A stretch of DNA of 64,000 nucleotides, taken from DATEDA01 sp963820965. Lineage in GTDB: Bacteria > Pseudomonadota > Gammaproteobacteria > Burkholderiales > SG8-39. The position numbers and the translations under genes are program-made. The notes beneath the pieces were generated by a model. The model saw only the letters and a program-made list of their open reading frames with translations, was not told the DNA's origin and searched no databases. Below, one piece after another: positions 19,299 to 28,257 of this stretch; the stretch's first letter is position 1; the number at the start of each line of letters is the position of its first letter. The DNA is taken from positions 124,001-188,000 of the forward strand of contig CAWGCC010000031.1 of the NCBI GenBank assembly GCA_963820965.1. Direction: 5' to 3'.

Positions 19299-20167
19299 GC
19301 GCCACCCTGCCGCCGGATCCCGCCGTGCGCGCGCCGAAGCGCGCGCTGCCGCCGGGCACCGTCGACTGTCACGCGCACATCTTCGACCGCTTCGACCGCT
19401 ACCCGCTCGCCGCCGTGCGCAAGTACTCGCCCCCGCCGTGTACGCGCGAGGCGTGGCTCGCGCTCCACGCGCGGCTCGGTGTCGCGCGGGGCGTGCAGGT
19501 GCACGGCAGCCCGTACGGCTTCGACAACTCGATCACCTACGATTTCCTGCAGGCGCACCCGGGACGCTTCGTCGGCGTCGCGGTGATCGGGCCGGAGACG
19601 GGTGACGCCGAGCTGAAGCGGCTTGCCGCCGGCGGCTTCCGCGCGGCGCGGCTGATGGACCAGTTCGCGACCGGCGCGACCACCGCGATGCTGGAAGACA
19701 TCGCCCGCCGCGTCGCGCCCCTCGGCTGGCACATCGAGATCAACATCGCGAAGAGCGCCGACTGGGTCGAACTCGAGCCGCGGTTGCGGCGCTGCCCGAT
19801 ACCGCTCGTGTTCGATCACATGGGAAGAGTGCGTGGCGGCGAGGGCGTGAATTCGCCGGGGTTCGCGGTGATCAGGCGCCTGCTCGCCGGGCGCGACGAC
19901 TGCTGGACGAAGATCTCCAGCTTCTACCGGCTCTCCGACAGCGGGCCGCCGCACTTCGACGACATGCGGCCGTTCGCGCAGACGCTCCTCGCCGAGCGCC
20001 CGGACCGCTGCGTGTGGGGCACCAACTGGCCGCACCCGGGGCTCGCCGCGTTCATGCCGAACGACACCGATCTCCTCGACCTGCTCGAGAGCTGGCTGCC
20101 GAACGACGCGGTGCGCGAGCCGCTCTTCGCCGGCAACGCGGCGGAGCTCTACCGCTTCGACGGCTAG
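19295..20167 (+). CDS. Amidohydrolase of the 2-pyrone-4,6-dicarboxylate hydrolase (LigI)-like family
   Basis: The product has 290 residues. It has the HxH motif VDCHAHIFDRFDRYP of COG3618-type TIM-barrel hydrolases, a mid-barrel FDHMGR and the C-terminal WGTNWPHP with the conserved aspartate position replaced by asparagine-tryptophan context typical of the family. Relatives hydrolyse lactones such as 2-pyrone-4,6-dicarboxylate in protocatechuate 4,5-cleavage. It is coupled to the Bug receptor upstream and convergent with the β-propeller gene 4 bp away. The true substrate is open. Confidence 0.85.
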   Translation: MSATLPPDPAVRAPKRALPPGTVDCHAHIFDRFDRYPLAAVRKYSPPPCTREAWLALHARLGVARGVQVHGSPYGFDNSITYDFLQAHPGRFVGVAVIGPETGDAELKRLAAGGFRAARLMDQFATGATTAMLEDIARRVAPLGWHIEINIAKSADWVELEPRLRRCPIPLVFDHMGRVRGGEGVNSPGFAVIRRLLAGRDDCWTKISSFYRLSDSGPPHFDDMRPFAQTLLAERPDRCVWGTNWPHPGLAAFMPNDTDLLDLLESWLPNDAVREPLFAGNAAELYRFDG

Positions 20168-20171
20168 GGAA

Positions 20172-21140
20172 TCACCGGTAGCGGTACACCACGAGCTTGT
20201 CGGCCGCCGACTCGGGCGTCCAGACCTCGCCCTTGCGGCCGTGGATCTGGCGTACGTTCGCGAGCGCGGTCGAGGACTTGAAGGTCTCGAACTTCTGCGT
20301 CGCCGGGTCGAACCGCAGCATCGCCTGCGCGGTCCACTCCGAAACCCAGACCCGGTCGGTCTCGTCGACGTACACCGCGTAGACGCGCGGGCTCTCGCCG
20401 GGCGCCTTCCACTGCGCCCACTGTCCGGTCTTCGGGTCGTACCGGCTGACCTGCCCCGAGTTCCACTCGCTCACCCAGATGCTGCCCTTCGAATCCGACC
20501 AGACGCGCCGCGCGCCCTGCCGCGGCGTGGGCGGCTCGATGACCGCGGCGGCGGACGTCTTCGCGTCGATGCGCGCGATGTGCGAGCCGGCGAGCGAGGC
20601 GTAGTAGACGACGCCGTCCGGCGTGACGTGGATGCCGTACGGCCCACGGCCCTGCGGCGCGTCGAACACCGTCATGGCGCCGGTGCGCGGGTCGAGCCGA
20701 CCGTAGATGCCGCTCTGGCCGGTGAACCAGTGGATGCCTTCGCGATCGAAGATCGCCGTGTTGAGGTTGGCGTACCCCTGCCCCTCGGGCAGCGGCCATT
20801 TTTTCACCGCGCTCGTCTTGGGATCGACGCGCACGATCGCGTTCTGGCCGCCGTCGGTGAGCCACGGCGCGCCGTCGGCGCCGGCGATCACGCCGTGCGG
20901 CGACGAACCGGACCCGAGCGGGATGAGGTCGACCTTGCCGGTCTTCGGATCGAGGCGGCCGAGATGGCCGCTGCGCTGCGCCGAGAACCAGACCGGGCCG
21001 TCGGGCGACGGATCGGCCCACACGTCGTGCGCACCGACGCGCGGCGGCAGCGGATACTCCTGGACGCTGACTTGTGCCGCCGCGGCGCCCGCGGCGAGCA
21101 CGCTGAATACGAATGCGGATACGAGCGCGAGCCTGAGCAT
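20172..21140 (-). CDS. Exported NHL/virginiamycin-B-lyase-like β-propeller protein
   Basis: The product has 322 residues with a signal peptide (SAFVFSVLAAGAAAAQ). The rest is built from repeated blades of the form GRLDPKTG, VRVDPKTSA, ARIDAKTSA and SRYDPKTGQ, each followed by W-S/V-S-E-type strands. This is the streptogramin lyase (Vgb)-like seven-bladed fold. In non-producing bacteria the family is common and usually of unknown function, so a lyase activity should not be assumed. The start is at 21140; an upstream in-frame methionine gives a less hydrophobic leader. It stands alone between two convergent or co-oriented catabolic units. Confidence 0.8.
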   Translation of the reverse strand: MLRLALVSAFVFSVLAAGAAAAQVSVQEYPLPPRVGAHDVWADPSPDGPVWFSAQRSGHLGRLDPKTGKVDLIPLGSGSSPHGVIAGADGAPWLTDGGQNAIVRVDPKTSAVKKWPLPEGQGYANLNTAIFDREGIHWFTGQSGIYGRLDPRTGAMTVFDAPQGRGPYGIHVTPDGVVYYASLAGSHIARIDAKTSAAAVIEPPTPRQGARRVWSDSKGSIWVSEWNSGQVSRYDPKTGQWAQWKAPGESPRVYAVYVDETDRVWVSEWTAQAMLRFDPATQKFETFKSSTALANVRQIHGRKGEVWTPESAADKLVVYRYR

Positions 21141-21201
21141 GGCGGTGGATCCCTGGTCGACGCGACCGCGGGATCGTAGCACCGCCGCGCAGCGGCCGAC
21201 G

Positions 21202-22284
21202 TTACACCGCGTGGCGGGCGATGCGGAGCCGCGTCGCGCGCATGTCGTCGCCGCGGATCTCCCGCAGCGCGTACCCGACGAAGCTCGCGACGACTTCCTT
21301 CCGCCAGTAGATGTCGAGATCGGCGTTGTCGAGCGGCTTCGCGCGGGCGGCGACCTTGGTCCCGGCTTCGGCGATCGCCTCGTCGGTCAGTCGCTTGCCG
21401 ACCAGCACCTCGCCGCCCTTGGTGACGACCGGGCGCGACGCCACGGCACCGAGCACGATCCGCGCGTCTTCCACCGTGCCGTCCGGCGCGGTGCGCACCG
21501 CCGCCGCAACGCCGAGCACCGGGAAGTCGAACGCGCCGCGCCGGCGCAGCTTCCAGTAGCTCGACTTCCAGCCCGCGGCGTCGGGCAGGCGAACCTCGGC
21601 GAGGATTTCCCCGGGCTTCCGCGCGAGGTAGTCGATCCCGTCGTTGAGGTAAAGGTCGGCCGCGGCGACCTCGCGCTCGCCCGCCGCCGACACGAGCTTC
21701 ACCTTGGCGTCGAGCGCAATCAGCGCCGGCGCGCAGTCGGTCGAGGACACCGCGACGCAGCGCTTGCTCGCCGTCGCGACCCAGCAGACGCTGCCGTCCT
21801 TCTTCAGGCAGAAGTCGATCGCCTTTCGCCACTCGTAGTTCTGGTTGTAGTAGTTGCAGCGCGTGTCGAGACAGAGGTTGCCGCCGAGGGTGCCCATGTT
21901 CCGGAGCTGGGGCGTAGCGACCTGCGCCGCCGCCTGCCGCAGCGCGGCGTATCCCGCGCGCACCAGCGGCGAATCGACGACTTCCGCGAGCGTCAGCCCG
22001 GCGCCTAGCGTGAGCCCGCCGGGCCGCCCCAAGGGCGAACCCCGAGCGCGGTCTTGGCGCGAGGGTAGTCCATCGAGCCCGCTGCCGCTCCTGATCGTCT
22101 TCAGGTCATCGACGTGCCGCAGCGACACGAGGGTGGTCGGCACCTGATGCCGGCGCTTCATGTTCGGCAGGAGGTCGGTACCGCCCGCGATCGCCATCGC
22201 ATTCGGCCCCTCGCCCGCGAGGATGCGCGCGGCTTCGGCCAGCGTGCGCGGCGCGTGATAGCTGAACCACGGCAATCGCATCAT
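21202..22284 (-). CDS. hcrB: 4-Hydroxybenzoyl-CoA reductase-like, FAD/[4Fe-4S] β subunit
   Basis: The product has 360 residues of the molybdenum-hydroxylase FAD subunit (IAGGTDLLPNMKRR near 35, TPQLRNMGTLGGN). After it comes a four-cysteine insert running from DTRC to SKRC with spacing C-X15-C-X7-C-X8-C. That is the spacing of the extra [4Fe-4S] site known for the HcrB subunit of Thauera 4-hydroxybenzoyl-CoA reductase. CoxM/xanthine dehydrogenase FAD subunits lack it. Residues roughly 70-93 are an in-frame Gly/Arg-rich insertion not seen in relatives. The start overlaps the hcrA stop (ATGA). It is the last gene of an hcrC-hcrA-hcrB operon. Confidence 0.85.
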   Translation of the reverse strand: MMRLPWFSYHAPRTLAEAARILAGEGPNAMAIAGGTDLLPNMKRRHQVPTTLVSLRHVDDLKTIRSGSGLDGLPSRQDRARGSPLGRPGGLTLGAGLTLAEVVDSPLVRAGYAALRQAAAQVATPQLRNMGTLGGNLCLDTRCNYYNQNYEWRKAIDFCLKKDGSVCWVATASKRCVAVSSTDCAPALIALDAKVKLVSAAGEREVAAADLYLNDGIDYLARKPGEILAEVRLPDAAGWKSSYWKLRRRGAFDFPVLGVAAAVRTAPDGTVEDARIVLGAVASRPVVTKGGEVLVGKRLTDEAIAEAGTKVAARAKPLDNADLDIYWRKEVVASFVGYALREIRGDDMRATRLRIARHAV

Positions 22285-24738
22285 GACGCGGGCGCGACCT
22301 CGGGCTTGCGTTGCCGATCTTTCACCGCGTTGCCGTCCCCGCCTTCCCACGGCGGCGGCACGAACATCGCCTCGGGGTAAGGCACCGCCGGGAAATGCTC
22401 CGGGCCGACCCGCGGCGTTTTCCCCTGGCGCTTCAGCTCGAGCGCCCGCAGCACCTTGTCCGGCGTGATCGGCAGTTCGTCGATGCGCACACCGACCGCA
22501 TCGTAGACCGCGTTCGCGAGCGCCGGCATCACCGGCAGCAGCGGGCCCTGGCCGACCTCCTTTGCGCCGAACGGACAGTTCGGGTCGGGATCCTCGACGA
22601 GCTCGGTGATCACTTCCGGCATGTCGAGCGAAGTGAGGCTCTTGTACTCGAGCATCGACGGGATCTTGTGCACGAGCGCGTTCGAGAGCTTCGGCGGCAG
22701 CCGCCGGAAGATCTGCTCCTCCATCAGCGCCTCGCCGAGCCCCATGTAGACGCTGCCCTCGACCTGACCGCGCGCGAGCACCGGGTTGATCGTGCGTCCG
22801 ATATCGTGCGCGATCCAGATCTTCGGCACCGTGATCCAGCCGGTCGCCTCGTCGATTTCGACCTCGATGACGCACGCGGTGTACGAGTACGCAGGCGACG
22901 GGCCGACACCGCCACCCTTGTACCGCGCCGGCGGTCGAGGAGGCGTGTACGAGCCGACCGCGCCGAGGGTACCGAACTTGACCTCAGCGAGCTCGACCGC
23001 CTCGCGAAATGCGATGCCCTTCGACGGATCGTCGGCGAGGAAGACGCGCCCCTGCGCGAGCACGATCCGTTCCGGCGACACGCCGAGCTGCTCTGCCGCA
23101 GCGTCGGCAACGAGCTCGCGCACGCGCTCCGCGGCCTGGATCGCCGCATGGCCCATCATGACGGTGACCCGGCTCGAGTACGAGCCGAGATCGACCGGCG
23201 TGAGCCCGGTGTCCCCGGTGACGAGCCGCACCTCGAATGCGTCGATCCCGAGCACCTCGGCGACGATCGCCGCCAGCACGTCGTCCGAGCCCTGCCCGAT
23301 CTCGGTCGCGCCGCAGAAGACGGTCACCTGGCCGCTGCGGTCGAGGAGCAGCTGCACGCCCGACTGCGGCATCTTGTTCCAGTAGATCGGGAGCCCGGCG
23401 CCGCAGAGGTACGCGCCGCAGGCGATGCCGACGCCGCGGCCGGCCGGCAGCTTGCGGTGCTTCGCTTTCCAGTCCGACCGGTCGACGACCCGGCGGATGC
23501 ACTCCGCGAGCCCGATCGTGCCGATGCGGAACCAGTTGGCGGTGAGCGTGTCCGGCTTGGCGACGATCTTGAGCCGCAACTCCGCCGGATCGAGCCCGAG
23601 CTTCTCCGCGATCTTGTCGAGCTGCACCTCCTGGCCGAAGCGCGGCTGCGGCGTGCCGTGGCCGCGCTTGGGGCCGCACGGCGGCTTGTTGGTGAAGACG
23701 CGCGCGCCTTCGAACTTGTAGCGCGGCAGCTCGTAGGTGACCGTCTGCAGCGCGCCGGTGTAGAACGTGCTCGCGACGCCGTACGAGCCGTAGCCGCCGC
23801 CGTCGACCAGCGTCTGCAGGTGCATGCCGGTCAGCCGGCCGTCCTTCGTCACGCCGGTGCGGAACTTCATCAGCACCGGGTGCCGGCCGCGGTGCATGTA
23901 GAACACTTCCTCGCGCGTGAGGCAGATCTTCACCGGGCGGCCGAGCATCAGCGCCGCCTTCGCCACCACCGCCTCGTGGTTGCACAGGTCGCACTTTCCG
24001 CCGAAGCCGCCGCCGTTCGGGGCAGCGATCACGCGGACGTGCGAGGCCGGAATCCGCAGCACGCGCGCGAGCATCCGGTGGACGTAGTGCGGCACCTGCG
24101 TGCTCGACCAGAGCGTGAGCTTGCCGTCGCCGTCGACCGCGGCGAGCGCGGCGTGCTGCTCGATCGGCAGGTGCGTGTTGCCTTCGAAGAAGAAGAGGTC
24201 CTCGAAGACGTGGTCGGCCTTCGCGAGCGCCTCGTCGACGTCGCCGAACTCGAACGCCTGCAGCCGGTGGATGTTCCCGCGCTCGCCGTAGTCGTGGATG
24301 CGCGGCGCTCGGGTGGCGAGCGCCTCTTCGGGCGTCGCGATCGTGGCGAGCGGCCGGTACTTCACGTCGATCAGGTCGAGCGCCTCGAACGCGGTCAGCT
24401 CGTCCTTCGCGATCACCGCCGCGACCGGGTCGCCGACGTAGCGCACGCGATCGGGGGCGAGCGGGTACTCGTCCTGCGTCACCGGCAGGATGCCGAACGC
24501 GATCGGGAACGCCTTGCCGGTGAGCACGAGGTGCACGCCCGGCAGGCGCCGCGGCGCGCGATACGTCGATCGACTCGATCTCGGCGTGCGGGACCGGCGA
24601 GCGCAGCAGCTTGCAGTGGAGCATGCGCGGCAGCGCGATGTCGTCGGCGAATCGCGTCTGCCCGGTGACCTTCGCGCGGCCGTCGACGCGCCGGCGCGGC
24701 TTGCCGATGACGTCGAACCGCTTTCGCGTCGCGCTCAT
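22281..24738 (-). pseudogene. hcrA: 4-Hydroxybenzoyl-CoA reductase-like, molybdenum α subunit; one frameshift
   Basis: It encodes about 818 residues when the frame is restored. The first part (KPRRRVDGRAKVTGQTRFAD … SIDVSR) is separated from the rest (HLVLTGKAFPIAFG …) by a one-base excess at about 24546-24556. The remainder carries Mo-pterin site motifs: PNGGGFGGKCD, EIGQGSDDVLA and the catalytic glutamate in GAKEVGQGP. In Hcr enzymes this subunit removes the ring hydroxyl of 4-hydroxybenzoyl-CoA, giving benzoyl-CoA. The start overlaps the hcrC stop (ATGA). Everything outside the single shift is well conserved, so the gene may be functional in the organism. Confidence 0.85.
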
Positions 24739-25249
24739 CCCTCTTCCTTCATACGCCGGGCGGCCTCCTCGACCGCCTCGAAGATCTGCTGATACCCGGT
24801 GCAGCGGCAGAGGTTGCCGGAGAGCGCTTCCTTGATCCGGTTGCGGTTCGCGTCCGGCTCGCGCTCGAGCAGCGCCTTCGCGGTCATCAGGATCCCCGGC
24901 GTGCAGTAGCCGCATTGCGCGGCGCCGAGGTCGGCGAACGCCGACTGGAGCGGGTGGAGCTCGGGACCGCGCGCGAGGCCCTTCGACCGTCTCGATCGGC
25001 GCGGCCCTCGCACTCGAGCGCGAGCGCGAGACAGGACAGCACCGGCACGCCGTCGACGAGCACCGCGCAGGCGCCGCACTCGCCGAGCTCGCAGCCGTGC
25101 TTGGTGCCGGTGAGCGCGAGGTCCTCGCGCAGCACCTCGAGCAGGGTCTTGTAGGGGGCGGCGAGGAGGTCGAACTCCTCGCCGTTCACGCGCAGACGCA
25201 GCCGTACGTTGCCGCGGGGAACGTCGACGCGGCTCGCAACACCGCTCAT
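24735..25249 (-). pseudogene. hcrC: 4-Hydroxybenzoyl-CoA reductase-like, 2×[2Fe-2S] γ subunit; two frameshifts
   Basis: The N-terminal plant-type ferredoxin domain has GCELGECGACAVLVDG, and the C-terminal helical domain has CGYCTPGILMTAKAL and NLCRCTGYQQI, giving the eight cysteines for two [2Fe-2S] clusters. Between them, around 24985 and 25005, two extra bases interrupt the linker that should read roughly IETVEGLARGPELHPLQ. The gene begins the operon hcrC-hcrA-hcrB. A promoter with an overlapping palindrome lies 35-75 bp upstream. It transfers electrons from the FAD/[4Fe-4S] subunit to molybdenum. Confidence 0.85.
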
Positions 25250-25283
25250 GCTCGGCCTCCGGCCGGGACCGTCAGCCCCGATT

Positions 25284-25325
25284 GTTTGGCCCCCAAACTA
25301 TACTGCCTGGCCGCTGCGGCGGCAA
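25284..25325 (-). promoter_or_regulatory. Promoter and palindromic operator of the hcrCAB-like operon
   Basis: On the minus strand TTGCCG (25325-25320) and TATAGT (25302-25297) are 17 bp apart, a good σ70 arrangement. The next bases form a perfect inverted repeat (25284-25298, arms GTTTGG/CCAAAC around CCC) that covers the expected transcription start. A repressor bound there would block the promoter. I infer MarR- or TetR-type control, but no regulator gene is adjacent. Confidence 0.6.
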
Positions 25326-25347
25326 CGGCGGCGGCGCCAGGACGCGC

Positions 25348-25947
25348 TCAGCGGCCGTCGGGCTTGCGCAGCAGGCACAGCATCTCGCCGCCGCGGACGA
25401 GGAAGCACCAGTCGTTCTCCCAGCTGACGAGCGGCCGCGGGACCCGGGCCTGGAACGGGCGGCGGTTCAGCCAGCGCTCGAGCCCCACCCGCCGCCAGAG
25501 CTTGCGGAGCTTGACGTACACGAGCCGCAGCTCGAGCACGCCCATCCCCGCCTCCTCGAGGCTCCGCGTGGCGAGATGCCACCGGTGCTGGGGGTCGATC
25601 CAGGAGCTCGCGTCGGAGAAGTGCGGCGTCAGCGCGAGCAGGTGCCCGCCAGGGCGCAGGATGCGCGCGCATTCCCGCACCGTGCGCGGGATATCGTCCA
25701 GATGCTCGACGACGTGGCGCAGGACCACGAGGTCGGCGCTCGCGGCGTCGAACGGATAGGGCGTGCGGTTGAGGTCGTGCACGACGTCGACCACTGGCCC
25801 TGCGGTCATCTCGACGCCGATCGCCCCCGGGAACTTCCGCGCGCCGCAGCCGAGGTCGATGACCGTTGCGGCGCGGTCGAGCACCTCCGCCTCGAGGCGG
25901 TCGAGGATCCGCGGCGGATAGGCGAGGTCGAGCGCCATTCGGGGCAC
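25348..25947 (-). CDS. Class I SAM-dependent methyltransferase
   Basis: The product has 199 residues. Motif I is VIDLGCGARKFPGAIGVE, and the post-motif RHVVEHLDDIPRTVRECARI is typical of methyltransferase type-11/SAM proteins of the UbiE-like superfamily. The C-terminal third is basic and does not suggest a substrate. Start at 25947, or possibly MALDLAY at 25938. It is separated by 22 bp from tldD on the same strand and could be cotranscribed. Confidence 0.82.
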   Translation of the reverse strand: MPRMALDLAYPPRILDRLEAEVLDRAATVIDLGCGARKFPGAIGVEMTAGPVVDVVHDLNRTPYPFDAASADLVVLRHVVEHLDDIPRTVRECARILRPGGHLLALTPHFSDASSWIDPQHRWHLATRSLEEAGMGVLELRLVYVKLRKLWRRVGLERWLNRRPFQARVPRPLVSWENDWCFLVRGGEMLCLLRKPDGR

Positions 25948-25969
25948 TGTTCCCCGCCGGGAGCGCCGC

Positions 25970-27415
25970 CTAGGCCGTCCCGCCCACCGTCAGCCCGTCG
26001 ATCCGGAGCGTCGGCTGCCCGACCCCGACCGGCACCGACTGGCCGTCCTTGCCGCAGGTGCCGACCCCGGTGTCGAGCTCGAGATCGTTCCCGATCATCG
26101 CGACCCGGGTCAGCGCGTCGGGGCCGTTGCCGATCAGCGTCGCACCCTTCAGCGGCTGCGTGATCCTGCCGTTCTCGATCAGGTAGGCCTCGGACATCGA
26201 GAACACGAACTTCCCGTTGGTGATGTCGACCTGCCCGCCGCCGAAGTTCACGGCATAGATGCCGCGGTCGACCGAGGCGAGGATCTCGCGCGGGTCGCGC
26301 TTCCCGGCGAGCATGTACGTGTTGGTCATGCGCGGCATCACGACGTGCTGGTAGCTCTCGCGCCGGCCGTTGCCGGTGAGCGGCATCTTCATCAGGCGCG
26401 CGTTCAGGCTGTCCTGGATGTAGCCGCGGAGCACGCCGTCCTCGATCAGCGTGGTGCACTGGGTCGGGTTGCCCTCGTCGTCGACGTTGAGCGAACCGCG
26501 GCGCGACGGCAGCGTGCCGTCATCCACCACCGTCACCCCGGGCGCGGCGACGCGCTCGCCGAGGCGGCCGGTAAAGGCGGACGAGCCTTTGCGGTTGAAG
26601 TCGCCCTCGAGCCCGTGGCCGATCGCCTCGTGCAGCAGAACGCCTGGCCAGCCGGGCCCGAGTACGACGGTCATCGTACCGGCCGGCGTCGGCCGCGAGT
26701 CCAGGTTGACGATAGCCTGGTCGACCGCCTTCGCGGCGTAGTCCTCGAGCACCTTGTCCGTGAAGTATGCGTAGTCGAACCGCCCGCCGCCGCCGCTTGC
26801 GCCCTGCTCGCGGCGGCCATTCGACTCCGCGATCACCTGGAGCGAGAGGCGGACGAGCGGTCGAACGTCGGCCGCCAGGACACCGTCGGCGCGTGCGACC
26901 AGCATCACCTCGTACACGCTCGCGAGCGTCGCCATCACCTGCACGATGCGCGGATCGCGGCCACGGCAGATGCGCTCGAGCCGCTCGAGCAGCGCGACCT
27001 TGTCGGTATCGGCGAGCGACGCGAGCGGGTCAAGCGCCGGGTAGAGCTTCCGCCGCTCGCCAGCGCGGGCGACGGGCAGGTCGCTCCTGCCGCCGAGTCG
27101 CGCAATCGCGCGCGTCGCGCCGGCCGCATCTTTCAGCGCCGCGAGGCTGATCTCGTCGGAGTACGCGAATGCCGTTTTCTCGCCCGCAATCGCGCGGACG
27201 CCCACGCCCTGGTCGATGTTGAAGCTTCCCGACTTGACGATGCCCTCCTCCAGGCTCCAGGCCTCGGTGCGCAGGTACTGGAAGTAGAGGTCGGCGTAAT
27301 CGACGTCGTGGGTCATGATCGCACCGAATACCTGCGCGAGCTGCGGCGCTTCGAGATCATACGGCGCAAGGAGCCGCTGGCTCGCGGTCTTGAGGAGCTG
27401 GTCCTGGGTCTGCAT
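25970..27415 (-). CDS. tldD: Metalloprotease TldD
   Basis: The product has 481 residues, full length. The zinc site HEAIGHGLEGD (HExxxH) lies near residue 260. The ending (GTCGKDGQSVPVGVGQP) is the conserved TldD C-terminal signature. With TldE/PmbA it forms a protease that processes peptide antibiotics and degrades CcdA; no tldE is in this window. It belongs to the conserved glnE/yhdP–nitrilase–tldD neighbourhood of betaproteobacteria. Confidence 0.96.
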   Translation of the reverse strand: MQTQDQLLKTASQRLLAPYDLEAPQLAQVFGAIMTHDVDYADLYFQYLRTEAWSLEEGIVKSGSFNIDQGVGVRAIAGEKTAFAYSDEISLAALKDAAGATRAIARLGGRSDLPVARAGERRKLYPALDPLASLADTDKVALLERLERICRGRDPRIVQVMATLASVYEVMLVARADGVLAADVRPLVRLSLQVIAESNGRREQGASGGGGRFDYAYFTDKVLEDYAAKAVDQAIVNLDSRPTPAGTMTVVLGPGWPGVLLHEAIGHGLEGDFNRKGSSAFTGRLGERVAAPGVTVVDDGTLPSRRGSLNVDDEGNPTQCTTLIEDGVLRGYIQDSLNARLMKMPLTGNGRRESYQHVVMPRMTNTYMLAGKRDPREILASVDRGIYAVNFGGGQVDITNGKFVFSMSEAYLIENGRITQPLKGATLIGNGPDALTRVAMIGNDLELDTGVGTCGKDGQSVPVGVGQPTLRIDGLTVGGTA

Positions 27416-27450
27416 GGTGTGGGCCTCGTTGGGAACCTTGCGAGAGTGGC

Positions 27451-28257
27451 TCAGAGCACCCGGTGTCCGAGGGCGGGCAGGCTCGCGCGCACTTCATCCG
27501 TAAGCTGGGGGTCGATCTCGGCTACCACAACCCCGGGGCCCCGGGCGAGGCTCCCCGCCACCTTGCCCCAGGGATCCACGATCATCGTGTGGCCGTGGGT
27601 TTTGCGGCCGCTCGCGTGCTCGCCGCCCTGCGCCGGGGCGATCACCCAGGCAAGGTTCTCGACCGCCCGGGCGCGGATCAGGATCTCCCAGTGCGCCGCG
27701 CCGGTCGTCGCGGTGAATGCCGACGGCACCGTGATGAGGTCCATCGGCGCGAGGCGCCGGTAGAGCTCGGGGAAGCGCACGTCGTAGCAGATCGAGAGCG
27801 CAACGCGCCCGAAAGGTGAATCGATGGCGACCGGCATGTCGCCCGGCTCGATGGTGTTCGACTCCCGGTACTGCTCATCCGCGCCCGTGAAGTCGAAGAG
27901 ATGGATCTTGTCGTAGCGGGCCACACGCCGCCCGGCGGCATCGTAGACGACCGAGGTGTTGCGCACCTTCTCCGGGTCGTCGGCGAAGAGCGGCACGGTG
28001 CCGGCGATCACCCACACGCCGTGCTTCGCCGCCGTGCCGGCGAGGAACGACTGAATCGGCCCGTCGCCGTCGCGCTCGCGGATCGCAAGCTTGTCACGCT
28101 CGCCCCGGCCCATCAGGCAGAACCACTCGGGCAGGACGACGAGCCGCGCGCCACGGCCTGCGGCTTCGGCGACGAGCGCGCCGGCCGCGTCGAGATTCGC
28201 GACCACCGACGGCTCGGAAACCATCTGGACCGCGGCGACCTTGAATGCTTCCTTCAT
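27451..28257 (-). CDS. Carbon–nitrogen hydrolase (Nit/ω-amidase-like)
   Basis: The product has 268 residues of the nitrilase superfamily. The catalytic triad is visible: Glu44 in VLPEWF, Lys117 in RYDKIHLFD and Cys157 in SICYDVRFPELYR. That sequence pattern fits the Nit1/Nit2 branch, which hydrolyses deaminated glutathione or ω-amides. It sits between yhdP and tldD, the usual position in this lineage, and its start overlaps the yhdP stop by four bases. Confidence 0.92.
   Translation of the reverse strand: MKEAFKVAAVQMVSEPSVVANLDAAGALVAEAAGRGARLVVLPEWFCLMGRGERDKLAIRERDGDGPIQSFLAGTAAKHGVWVIAGTVPLFADDPEKVRNTSVVYDAAGRRVARYDKIHLFDFTGADEQYRESNTIEPGDMPVAIDSPFGRVALSICYDVRFPELYRRLAPMDLITVPSAFTATTGAAHWEILIRARAVENLAWVIAPAQGGEHASGRKTHGHTMIVDPWGKVAGSLARGPGVVVAEIDPQLTDEVRASLPALGHRVL

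Noticed and set aside
22311..24668. 785-codon plus-strand frame opposite hcrA
   Set aside because: Antisense shadow; hcrA motifs are on the minus strand.
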